Positions 29,309-38,067 of a DNA stretch of 64,000 bases are shown here, in pieces. The first letter of the stretch is position 1. Each line of letters opens with the position of its first letter. The DNA lies in contig CAMVAV010000002.1 of NCBI GenBank assembly GCA_947165595.1, forward strand, positions 1 to 64,000, in the 5' to 3' direction. Under the pieces are notes generated by a model. That model did no database searches, had not been told where the DNA came from, and worked only from the letters and a program-made list of their open reading frames with translations. Position numbers and translations under genes: made by a program. This stretch comes from an uncultured Clostridia bacterium (GTDB lineage Bacteria > Bacillota > Clostridia > Oscillospirales > Oscillospiraceae).

Positions 29309-32300
29309 ATGAAGCAAACCGCAAAGCGAATCCTCTCCGCCTTTCTCTCCCTGGCGCTGATGTTCAGCCTGTGCGCCGTCGCCTCGGCGGCCGGCTCCAT
29401 CACCTTGGAGGTCGGCGGGTCCGAGCCGGTCAGCACCTTTCTGTCCGGCGACAGCTATGAGTGGAGCAGCGACGACCCGTCCGTTGCCTCGGTATCCGGC
29501 AGAGGCGACTCCGCCACGATCTGCGGCGTCGGCGCCGGTCGTGCCACGGTCACTGTGACCGTCACGAAGGAGGTCACGACCACCACAACAGAGACTGTCG
29601 AAACCGGTGAAACGGACGAAACCGGCGCTCCCATCACGGAGGAGCGCGAGGTGTCCGAGACCACCACCGAAGAAGTCGGCACCGAGTCCTGGAGCGTCAC
29701 GGTCACCGAGCCCGCGCCCCCGGCCCGTGAAGATCTGGATGTCTCCATCCGCCCGTCGTCGCTTTCCCTGACCGTGGGTGAGGGTGACGTCTCCCTGTCG
29801 GCGAGCACCAGAGGCGAGGTCGGCACCGTGAGCTACGATTGGAGAAGCTCGAACACGCGCGTCGCCGATATCTCCGGCTCAGGGCCGGACATCATGGTCA
29901 CGCCTCTCAGCGCCGGCACGGCAACGATCTCGCTGAAGGTGACCGACGATTCCCAGTCCGCCAGCGACAGCATTACCGTCACGGTCAGCGCGCCCGAGCT
30001 TGAGGAGCTGGACGTTACGATCAGCCCCTCGTCGGGTCTGGACCTGACCGCGGGCGGAAAGGATGGTTCTTTGTCCGCGTCCGTGACCGGCGCGGCGGGC
30101 GGCATCTCCTACAGCTGGGTCAGCACGAATACCAACGTCGCCACCGTCTCCGGCAGCAGCCAGAGCACGACGGTTGAACCCCTGAGCGCGGGCTCCTCCG
30201 TGATCCGCGTGACTGTGACCGACAGAAACGGCCGCTCCGCTTCCGACGAGGTCACCGTCTCGGTCGCCAAGGCGCAGACCACGCGCGTCATGGCCTCCGC
30301 CGGCGCCTCCACCACCCTGACCATGAACGCCGGCGACACGCAGAGCCTCATCGCCAGCGTCAGCGGCGGCAGCGGCAGCTATGCGTTTGTCTGGAACGCC
30401 AGCGGCGCCATCGACATTGTCGACCAGATGCGCACCAACGCGACGATCCGGGGCGACGACGCCGGCACCGGCACAGTCACGCTCTATGTGTACGACGCGG
30501 AGGACAACAGCAATTACGACACGGTGACCTGGAACGTCACGGTCAACGGCAAGTCGACGCCGATGAGCGTCTCGCTCAGTCCCGCGACGCTGAGCCTCAA
30601 TGTCGCCGGCAGCGGCACGCTGTCCGCCAGCGCCTCCGGCGGCAGCGGCAACAGCGGCAGCTATAACTACTCCTGGAGCACCAACAACGGCATCGTAACC
30701 GTCACGGGCAACGGCAGCGCCGCGACGGTCATCGCCGGCAGCGCCGGCACCGCGGTCGTCACCGTCACCGTCACGGACCGCTCCACCAACACAAGCGGCA
30801 AGGCGGCCTGCACGGTGACGGTTCAGAGCAAGGACGCCAGCTACAACGCCAGCGGCACGGTGACCGTCGGGGAAAATACCAGCATCACCGGCGCAGCCAG
30901 TTCGATCGCGTCCGGCTTCCAGAAGGCGTTCGGCGTCGCGCTGAGCGCCAGCGCCAGCGTGCGTCTGACCACGCCGAGCGCCGCGATCGGCCAGCTCCGC
31001 CTGTCGAACGGCGCCCAGGTCGCCGCGAACACCAGCTACACCTACAGCCAGTTCTCCGCGATGAAATGCTACGCGACCCAGGCCGGCTCCTTCTCGACCG
31101 CCTACACGATCAACGACAACGGCAACGTGCTCTCCGGCACGCTGACGATCACGGCGTCGGGCGGCGCGGCGGTCTCGTCGGTCTCGATCAACCGCAGCTC
31201 CGTCACGCTCGACACCTACAGCAGCTACTTCCTGAGCCTCGGCATCCTGCCGAGCAACGCCGCCTATACGGTGACCTGGCGTTCGAGCAATTCGAACATC
31301 GCGTACGTCGAAGGCAACGGCACCTCCGTGACGGTCTATTCAAAGGGCAGAAGCGGCATCGCGGAGATCACGGCGACCGTCCAGAGCGCCGGCACGGGCA
31401 AGAAATTCGAGCGCACCTGCGAGGTTGAGGTCACGGACGCGAGCAACAGCACCTACAACCCCAGCCTGACGCTGACGGTCGGCTCCGACTACTACGGAAC
31501 CAACCTCGCGGACAACTTCCGCGACCGTTACCGCGCCGTGTACGGCTACGCGCTGGGCGACAACGCAACGATCCGCTTCAGCAGTCTCGGCACCACGAAC
31601 GTCGCGATCACGCGCCTGTCGGACGGCACAGCGGTGCGGACGAACACAAACTACAGCTTCGCACAGTATGCGGCGATGTCCGTGACGCCCGTCTCGGCGG
31701 GAACGATCACGGCGAGCTATTCGCTGACCTATAACAACAACACCCTCAGCGGCACGATCACGATGTACGTCCGCGCGGCAAACATCAGCGTCTCGATCTC
31801 CCCCTCCTCCATGACGCTCGCGCCGAACAGCAATCAGGGCGCCAGCGTCACCGTCACGCCCGCGAACTCGTACTACACGGTGACGTGGAGCTCCAGCAAC
31901 ACCAACGTCGCCAAGGTGTATGGCAACGGCATCACCGCGACGGTAAGCTCCGGGAGCCAGGCGGGTACGGCGACGATTGCCGCGACCGTCACGGACCGGA
32001 GCGGCGTCAAGGTCGTCCGGAGCTTCGTCGTCACGGTCAGAAATCAGCCCGGCAGCGTCTACAACCCGAGCCTTTCGATGACGCTGGGCGTGAACTACAC
32101 GGGCACCTCGCTTTCCAGCGCGCTCGCCGCGCAGTTCCAGAGCGTGTATAACACCGCGCTGAGGAACGACAGTGCGAAGATCCGCTTCTCCTCCCTTGGC
32201 AACTCCGCCATCGCGGTCACGCACCTCTCCGACGGCAGGCTGATCTCCGCGAACACGGACTACACCTTCTCGCAGTACATCGCCATGTACGTCGAGCCGC

Positions 32301-33256
32301 TCTCCGCGGGCAGCTTCAACGTGCCCTATACGCTGACCTACAACGGCAACTCGCTGTCCGGCACGGTCATGGTTACAGTCGCGCAGGGCTCCATCAGCAG
32401 CTCGCTGAACCTCATCGGCACGAACCCCTACGCGTTCCGTGACGCGACCGCGGACAACAACGCCGCGCACAAGCTGCTCAGCAGCGCGATCACGAACGCG
32501 GTCGGCTCGTCGTGGAGCTTTATCCGCTTCAGCAGCTTCTCCGACTCCGTCGGCACGCTCTACAAGGACGCCTTCCGCGCGTCGCTCAACAATGAGAACA
32601 TCACCGCCTCCGCGCTCGAAAACCTGTACTTCGTTCCCGCGCAGACCGGAAAGTTCAGCGCAAGCTTCTCCGTCTACAATCACGGCGGCGGCTGCCTCGC
32701 CTCCGGCACGCTGTACATCTCGGTCTCGGGCAGCACCAACGGCAATGTCTCGTTCAACGACGTTGCCGCGAGCGACTGGTTCAGCACCCCGGTGATCTGG
32801 GCGATCAACCGCGGCATCACCAACGGCACGAGCGCCAACACCTTCTCCCCCTATGACGTGTGCACCACGGCGCACATCCTGACCTTCCTGTGGCGCTCCA
32901 AGGGAAGCCCCGCGCCGACGATCAGCAATCCGTTCTCCGATGTCAAGGCGAGCGACTACTACTATCAGGCGGCTCTCTGGGCGTATGAGAAGGGTCTCGT
33001 CAGCGGCTCGCAGTTCAACGGCAGTCAGGCCTGCACCCGCGCCTCGACCGTGATCTTCCTGTGGAAGCTCGCCGGCCGTCCCGAGGCGATGTCCTCCGGC
33101 TTCACCGACGTGCCCGCAAACACGGAGACCGCCTCCGCGGTCAACTGGGCGGTCGCCAAGGGCATCACCAACGGCATGTCCGCGCAGTCCTTCTCTCCCG
33201 CGACCACCTGCAACCGCGGCCAGATCGTCACGTTCCTGTACCGCGCCTACGCGTAA
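29309..33256 (+). CDS. Secreted Ig-like (BIG2-type) repeat surface protein with C-terminal SLH domains
   Basis: Signal peptide MKQTAKRILSAFLSLALMFSLCAVASAAG; repeated Ig-like motifs (VTWSSSNTNVAKVYGNG etc.); SLH-like VSFNDVAASDWFSTPVIWAINRGITNGTSANTFSPYDVCTTAHILTFLWRSKG. Confidence 0.93.
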   Translation: MKQTAKRILSAFLSLALMFSLCAVASAAGSITLEVGGSEPVSTFLSGDSYEWSSDDPSVASVSGRGDSATICGVGAGRATVTVTVTKEVTTTTTETVETGETDETGAPITEEREVSETTTEEVGTESWSVTVTEPAPPAREDLDVSIRPSSLSLTVGEGDVSLSASTRGEVGTVSYDWRSSNTRVADISGSGPDIMVTPLSAGTATISLKVTDDSQSASDSITVTVSAPELEELDVTISPSSGLDLTAGGKDGSLSASVTGAAGGISYSWVSTNTNVATVSGSSQSTTVEPLSAGSSVIRVTVTDRNGRSASDEVTVSVAKAQTTRVMASAGASTTLTMNAGDTQSLIASVSGGSGSYAFVWNASGAIDIVDQMRTNATIRGDDAGTGTVTLYVYDAEDNSNYDTVTWNVTVNGKSTPMSVSLSPATLSLNVAGSGTLSASASGGSGNSGSYNYSWSTNNGIVTVTGNGSAATVIAGSAGTAVVTVTVTDRSTNTSGKAACTVTVQSKDASYNASGTVTVGENTSITGAASSIASGFQKAFGVALSASASVRLTTPSAAIGQLRLSNGAQVAANTSYTYSQFSAMKCYATQAGSFSTAYTINDNGNVLSGTLTITASGGAAVSSVSINRSSVTLDTYSSYFLSLGILPSNAAYTVTWRSSNSNIAYVEGNGTSVTVYSKGRSGIAEITATVQSAGTGKKFERTCEVEVTDASNSTYNPSLTLTVGSDYYGTNLADNFRDRYRAVYGYALGDNATIRFSSLGTTNVAITRLSDGTAVRTNTNYSFAQYAAMSVTPVSAGTITASYSLTYNNNTLSGTITMYVRAANISVSISPSSMTLAPNSNQGASVTVTPANSYYTVTWSSSNTNVAKVYGNGITATVSSGSQAGTATIAATVTDRSGVKVVRSFVVTVRNQPGSVYNPSLSMTLGVNYTGTSLSSALAAQFQSVYNTALRNDSAKIRFSSLGNSAIAVTHLSDGRLISANTDYTFSQYIAMYVEPLSAGSFNVPYTLTYNGNSLSGTVMVTVAQGSISSSLNLIGTNPYAFRDATADNNAAHKLLSSAITNAVGSSWSFIRFSSFSDSVGTLYKDAFRASLNNENITASALENLYFVPAQTGKFSASFSVYNHGGGCLASGTLYISVSGSTNGNVSFNDVAASDWFSTPVIWAINRGITNGTSANTFSPYDVCTTAHILTFLWRSKGSPAPTISNPFSDVKASDYYYQAALWAYEKGLVSGSQFNGSQACTRASTVIFLWKLAGRPEAMSSGFTDVPANTETASAVNWAVAKGITNGMSAQSFSPATTCNRGQIVTFLYRAYA
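30842..32737 (+). repeat. Four diverged copies of an approximately 105-aa module alternating with Ig-like domains
   Basis: YNASGTVTVGENTSI..., YNPSLTLTVGSDYYGTNLADNF..., YNPSLSMTLGVNYTGTSLSSAL..., SSSLNLIGTNPYAFRDATADNN..., each with IRFSSxG-like and xxLSGTxxxxV-like ends. Confidence 0.8.
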
Positions 33257-33372
33257 GGCCCCGGAGCCAAAGCCTCCGAAAGCGCAAAAATCCATAGACA
33301 ATGCCCGCAGGCCGATTTCGGTCTGCGGGCATTGTGTTGACTTGTGATCGGTCCGGGAAAACGACAAGCGCG

Positions 33373-34788
33373 TCAAAAAATGCTTTCCGTCTGTTTCTCT
33401 TCCTTCATTTCCTTCTTGGCGCTGATCATCTCGGCGACCGCGCGCGTGTAAACGCACTTTGTATTTGGGTCGCTGCCCGGCTGATAGGCGGACATGCCGA
33501 TCGCGGCGGAATAGCACTGCCACGGCTGCTTGGTCATCGAGCGCCTGGCGGACTGCTCGAAGTCCTTGCGCAGCGACTCCACCAGCGCCTCTCTGTCCCG
33601 ATAGTCCCGGCCCTGCAGCACGACCGCGAAATCGTCCCCGCCCACGCGGTAGACCGGCGAGTGCTTGAACACGCTGGAGATCAGCATACAGGCTCCCACG
33701 ATATACTCGTCGCCCATGCTTTGCCCGTATTTCCGGTTGATCGCGCCCGTGCCGTTCACATCCACGATCACGATCGCGAACTCGGCGTTGTTGTCCGCGA
33801 TCTTGCGGTCCAGCTTCTGCGACATTTTGACGTACGCCGCCTCCAGATTCACTCTGGTCAGGCTGTCCTTAAAGACGGAGTCCTGAAGCTCCCGCATCGT
33901 CTCCTCCGCCTCCGCCAGACCCTGCGCATAGTCCCGCATGTCGGCGGTCATTTTGGTCACGGCGCGGCTCAGCGCCTCAACCTCGTTGTCGGTATGGATG
34001 TCCGGCGGCTGGAACAGCAGCTCGTCCGGGTCGCGCTGTCCGTGCGACGAGGCGGCAAATTTCGTCACGCTGTTCTCCAGCAGCCGGATCGGCTTGCTGA
34101 CGTACGTGCGCATCCAAAGGACGAGGAGGACGGTAAACAGGAGGCCGAGCCCCATGATGAGCGCGATGCAGATGTAAATATTCCGATAGATCGTGTTTTG
34201 GATCTCATTGATGGAAATATCCACGCAGAGCACGCCGTAGTGGACGCCCTCCGCGTTGATCAGCGGCCTTGCCAGCGTGTAGTCCACGCCCCACTCCGTC
34301 GGGTCCTCGAAAAAGACATCCTCGGTCCCGCTTTGGATGTCCCGGAGCATCTGGGCGACCGTATCCGAGTACCAGCTCTCCGCCCCGTCGCCGAGGCGCA
34401 GGAGCTTGTCCGGCGTTTGGGTCTTCTCATAGGTCGTGTTCGCCGAGCACACGCTGCGTATCCTGAACTCGTCCCCCGGCTCTGTCGCCTTCAGAATATA
34501 GAGGTAGTGCAGGTCCTTGTAGTAATCGACGAACCGGTCAAACGCCGCATGCGTCTCCTGGTATTTTTCCGATTCCGCATAGGTTTCAGCACAACGGGCC
34601 ATATCCTCGTCGTCGATGAAGCTCTGCGCGTAGTCCAGAACGCTTGTCATCTGCTCCTGATACCTTCGGTACATCGCAGACGTGAAGACCCGATACGTCA
34701 CCACGGACAGCAGCACGCTCAACAACACGAAAATCACGGTGCATGCAATCGTGATGCTTCGGTTCATCGGTTTGATTTTCTTTTCCAT
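33373..34788 (-). CDS. Membrane-anchored diguanylate cyclase (HAMP-like + GGDEF)
   Basis: FAIVIVDVNGTGAINRKYGQSMGDEYI, VYRVGGDDFAVVLQG (GGDDF active site); N-terminal TM and extracellular sensor. Confidence 0.92.
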   Translation of the reverse strand: MEKKIKPMNRSITIACTVIFVLLSVLLSVVTYRVFTSAMYRRYQEQMTSVLDYAQSFIDDEDMARCAETYAESEKYQETHAAFDRFVDYYKDLHYLYILKATEPGDEFRIRSVCSANTTYEKTQTPDKLLRLGDGAESWYSDTVAQMLRDIQSGTEDVFFEDPTEWGVDYTLARPLINAEGVHYGVLCVDISINEIQNTIYRNIYICIALIMGLGLLFTVLLVLWMRTYVSKPIRLLENSVTKFAASSHGQRDPDELLFQPPDIHTDNEVEALSRAVTKMTADMRDYAQGLAEAEETMRELQDSVFKDSLTRVNLEAAYVKMSQKLDRKIADNNAEFAIVIVDVNGTGAINRKYGQSMGDEYIVGACMLISSVFKHSPVYRVGGDDFAVVLQGRDYRDREALVESLRKDFEQSARRSMTKQPWQCYSAAIGMSAYQPGSDPNTKCVYTRAVAEMISAKKEMKEEKQTESIF

Positions 34789-34836
34789 ACGGCTCGCCCC
34801 TCTTCCGTCGTTCCGCGCAACGGCACGGCGTCTTCC

Positions 34837-35256
34837 TCAGCCGGCCGCGATCCTCTTCCTGATTGTCAGGATATTGCGGCCGTCCTTGCGCTCATAGGTC
34901 ATTTCGTCCATCTTTTTCTTGACCATAAAGATACCGAGCCCCCCGATCGGGCGCTCCTCCGCGGGCACCGTCATGTCCGGGTCCGGCTTTGCGAGCGGAT
35001 CAAAGGGGATACCGCCGTCAATCAGCGTGACGGCAACAATGCCGCCCTCCACGCCCGCGCGGATCTCTGCCCAGCCGTTTCCCTCCGGATAGGCGTAATG
35101 CGCGATGTTGACGAACAGCTCCTCCAGCGAGACCTCGATCAGCATCTGCGTCGCCGGAGGGCAGTCGTTTTCCTCCAGCAGCGCGCTCACAAAGCCGAGC
35201 ACCTCGTAGAGCTTGTCGGTCTCCGCGGCGACCTTCAGCACTCTTTCCTCACTCAT
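34837..35256 (-). CDS. RsbW-like anti-sigma factor / serine-protein kinase ATPase
   Basis: MLIEVSLEELFVNIAHYAYPEGNG (N-box), GGIPFDP, GGLGIFMVKKKMDEMTYER (G-box). Confidence 0.9.
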   Translation of the reverse strand: MSEERVLKVAAETDKLYEVLGFVSALLEENDCPPATQMLIEVSLEELFVNIAHYAYPEGNGWAEIRAGVEGGIVAVTLIDGGIPFDPLAKPDPDMTVPAEERPIGGLGIFMVKKKMDEMTYERKDGRNILTIRKRIAAG

Positions 35257-36866
35257 ACGCTCTCCTCCGGTCCCGCATAGTGCAGGCACAGCATCGTGAT
35301 GTCATCGAACTGCACCGCGTCGCCGACGAACTCGTCGATGGCCTGCTTGACCGATTGCAGCAGTTCTTTGGGCTTCGCGGCGGGATCGCGGTTCAGCGCC
35401 TCCGTCAATTTTTCCTCGCCGAAGAGCTTTTTATCCGCGTTCGTCGCCTCCGTCACGCCGTCCGTATAGACGAACAGGCAGTCGCCGGGGGCAAGCGTAA
35501 ACTCATGCTCGCGGAATTTCATGCCTCCCATCGTGGCAAGCGCGGGCGAATGACGGTACTTCACCAGCTCGAACGTCCCGTCTCCGCGGCGCACGGCGGG
35601 ATGCTCGTGTCCGGCGTTCGCCGCCATGCCCTTGCCGGTGCTGAGCTCCAAAATCGCGAGCCAGACCGTCACGAACAGCTCCGCCTCGTTGCCCTCGCTA
35701 AGCTGCTCGTTCACGTCGTGCAAAATCCCGGCGGGCGTGCCGCCCATCTGCGCGCGGTTCTTGATGAGCGTCTTGGCAATGACCATAAAGAGCGCCGCCG
35801 GCACGCCCTTGCCGGACACGTCCGCGATCACCATGGCAAGGTGGTCGTCGTCAATGAGGAAGAAGTCGTAAAAGTCGCCGCCGACCTCCTTCGCCGGCGT
35901 CATGCTGGCGTAGAGGTCCAACTCTTTGCGGTCGGGGAACGGCGGGAAAATGCGCGGCAGCATGTCCGCCTGGATCTTCGTGGCGACGTTCAGCTCCGCG
36001 CCGATACGCTCCTTCTCCGCCGTGACGCGCTCGACCTCCGCGGTGTACGCGTCGATGCGCCGCGTCATCTCCGCGAACGACCCCGCCAGCCATTGCAGCT
36101 CGTCGTCGTACCGCAGCTTCGGCTCCGCGATCGCCTGATTCGCATAGGAATTCACCAGCGACGTCAACTGTCCCACTGGCTCCGAAACGTTCCGCCGGAG
36201 GATCAGGATATCGAGCGCCAATACGGCGAAAATGCACAGCAGCAGCACGCCCACGATCCGCAGCGCGTGCGCGCGCACCACCGCGTTCAGATTGGAAAGC
36301 GAGCAGTCCGCCTCGACTATGCCGACCACGCGGCCCGACGAGTCAAAGACCGGCGCCCACGCGCTCACCGACGCGCCGTACCCGACGTCCTGGCCCAGGA
36401 TCAGCTCCGTCGAGGCGCGCCCTGCCTCGATATCCGGCAAAAGGTGCTCGTACTCCGTCGCTTCGTACTCATAGACATCGCCGAGGCTGCAGATCTGGCT
36501 CATGTCATCGCCCTCCGCGAAGCCCTCCACGACGTAGATGAAGCGGTCCTGCTCCGGATACGCGAGATACACATATTGTATCCCCGTAAACTTTGACTTC
36601 ACCCGGTCAAATTCACTCTTGAGCCAATCGTAGTACTCGTCCGTTTCGCCTGTTATTACATAATTCTCCACCTTGTCGCCGTCAACCTCGGCGGCAAGGC
36701 TGCGGGCAAGGTCCTGCGCCTTCTCGCTGTAAAGGTTCAGATAGGTGGCGCGCAGCGCAAGATAGCTGATACTCGTCACCAGCACCGCCATGAGCGCCAT
36801 CAGCACCGCCAGCTGCACCGTAATGCGCTGGCTCAGCGATTTCCGCGTTTTTTTCTGCTCCTCCAT
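35253..36866 (-). CDS. RsbU/SpoIIE-type PP2C serine phosphatase with sensor and HAMP
   Basis: QADMLPRIFPPFPDRKELDLYASMTPAKEVGGDFYDFFLIDDDHLAMVIADVSGKGVPAALFM, LFVYTDGVTEATNADKKLFGEE. Confidence 0.93.
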   Translation of the reverse strand: MEEQKKTRKSLSQRITVQLAVLMALMAVLVTSISYLALRATYLNLYSEKAQDLARSLAAEVDGDKVENYVITGETDEYYDWLKSEFDRVKSKFTGIQYVYLAYPEQDRFIYVVEGFAEGDDMSQICSLGDVYEYEATEYEHLLPDIEAGRASTELILGQDVGYGASVSAWAPVFDSSGRVVGIVEADCSLSNLNAVVRAHALRIVGVLLLCIFAVLALDILILRRNVSEPVGQLTSLVNSYANQAIAEPKLRYDDELQWLAGSFAEMTRRIDAYTAEVERVTAEKERIGAELNVATKIQADMLPRIFPPFPDRKELDLYASMTPAKEVGGDFYDFFLIDDDHLAMVIADVSGKGVPAALFMVIAKTLIKNRAQMGGTPAGILHDVNEQLSEGNEAELFVTVWLAILELSTGKGMAANAGHEHPAVRRGDGTFELVKYRHSPALATMGGMKFREHEFTLAPGDCLFVYTDGVTEATNADKKLFGEEKLTEALNRDPAAKPKELLQSVKQAIDEFVGDAVQFDDITMLCLHYAGPEESV

Positions 36867-36870
36867 GCGC

Positions 36871-37167
36871 TCACTCGATCGTCAGGATATCCGAAAAGCC
36901 GGTCACCTCGAAAATATCCATCAAACTGCTGTCGGCGTTGCGGATAACCATGCTCCCCTGCTTGCTCATCACCTTATGCGCCGAAAGCAGCACGCGAAGT
37001 CCCGCGGAGGAGATGTACTCCAGCTTCGCGAGGTCAAAGATGAGCTCCGTCACGCCGTCCAGCGCGGTGTGCAGCTCGCCCTCCAGCTGCGGCGCGGTGG
37101 TGGTGTCGAGCCGTCCCTCCAGCGCCACGGTCAGCTTGCTTCCGTCCTTGTTCTGCTTGATCGTCAT
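36871..37167 (-). CDS. STAS anti-anti-sigma factor (RsbV/SpoIIAA-like)
   Basis: LTVALEGRLDTTTAPQLEGELHTALDGVTELIFDLAKLEYISSAGLRVLLSAHKVM. Confidence 0.93.
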   Translation of the reverse strand: MTIKQNKDGSKLTVALEGRLDTTTAPQLEGELHTALDGVTELIFDLAKLEYISSAGLRVLLSAHKVMSKQGSMVIRNADSSLMDIFEVTGFSDILTIE

Positions 37168-37201
37168 TGTCTGTACCTCCCATATGTTTTTATTGGTTCC
37201 T

Positions 37202-37372
37202 GTTTACACCTGGTTCGCCCGCTTGCAGCCCGGCGCGATCGCGCGCTCCGGGCAGGCCGGCATACACAGGTGACAGCCCACGCATTTGCTCGCGGCGGAA
37301 TTCGGGGCCGGCGGCCGTGTCGCGCTTCGGCACGTCCGTCGTCTTGCCGGCGGAGGAGAGCGCGAGCCCTCT
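37202..37372 (-). pseudogene. 3' remnant of a 4Fe-4S ferredoxin-type gene, frameshifted
   Basis: Minus frames: AGKTTDVPKRDTAAGPEFRRE, then in a different frame ASKCVGCHLCMPACPERAIAPGCKRANQV*. Confidence 0.6.
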
Positions 37373-38031
37373 CACCTCCGCAAATAGCTCGCAGACACCG
37401 GGAAATTAAAATAGGTATTGGGGTACGGCTCGTTTTCGAGCGCAAAGTGCCACCACTCACAGTCGATCGGCACAAAGCCGTTGCGTGTCATAACGCGCTG
37501 CAGGAGCATGCGGTTGTTGTACTGCTCCTCCGTGACCTCCCGGCAGTCCGGGTGGGACACCTCGCCGAAGAAGTCGAAGGGGCTGCCCATGTCCAGTTCC
37601 TTCCCGGTCTTCATGTCCAGCAGCGTCAGATCGACCGCGCTGCCGCGGCTGTGGCTGGACTGCCTGGCAATATAGCCTCTGGCGAACAGCTCCTGCTTCG
37701 GGAGCTCCGGATAGAAGTACGGCTTCATGCGCACGTCCTGATCCTCAATGCCCCAGAGCACGAAGTGCCTGACCGCGCAGGCGGGGCGATAGGCGTCGAA
37801 CACCTTGAGCCGGTACCCCTGCACGATCATCTCGCTGCCGGCGCTCTTGAGCGCTCTTGCCGCCTCGACCGTCAGCAGCGCGCAGGGCTCCTCATAGCCG
37901 TCGATCCGCTCGCCGACGAAGTTATAGGTGGAGTAATATCGGATCTCCTGCACGATGTGCGGCACATAGTCCGATAAAAGCACGAAGCCAGACGGGTCCA
38001 TCGTCACATCGTTCTTATTCTCGCTTCGCAT
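37372..38031 (-). CDS. M15D D-Ala-D-Ala dipeptidase (VanX/DdpX family)
   Basis: FVLLSDYVPHIVQEIRYYSTYNFVGERIDGYEEP, LKVFDAYRP, SSHSRGSAVDLTL, DCEWWHFAL. Confidence 0.92.
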   Translation of the reverse strand: MRSENKNDVTMDPSGFVLLSDYVPHIVQEIRYYSTYNFVGERIDGYEEPCALLTVEAARALKSAGSEMIVQGYRLKVFDAYRPACAVRHFVLWGIEDQDVRMKPYFYPELPKQELFARGYIARQSSHSRGSAVDLTLLDMKTGKELDMGSPFDFFGEVSHPDCREVTEEQYNNRMLLQRVMTRNGFVPIDCEWWHFALENEPYPNTYFNFPVSASYLRR

Positions 38032-38067
38032 CGCACCGTCCTCCTGTTTTCTCCGCGCGGCGGCGCT

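Noticed and set aside
27598-29436. 612-aa minus-strand ORF
   Set aside because: Antisense to the symporter fusion; highly charged artefactual composition.
29764-33256. CRISPR-like periodicity
   Set aside because: Periodicity is protein-level Ig/SLH repetition in one ORF; no identical direct repeats with unique spacers and no cas genes in the window.
31340-33523. 727-aa minus-strand ORF
   Set aside because: Antisense to the Ig-like/SLH surface protein; R/V/G-rich with no motif.
33301-35280. 659-aa plus-strand ORF
   Set aside because: Antisense to the GGDEF and RsbW-like genes.
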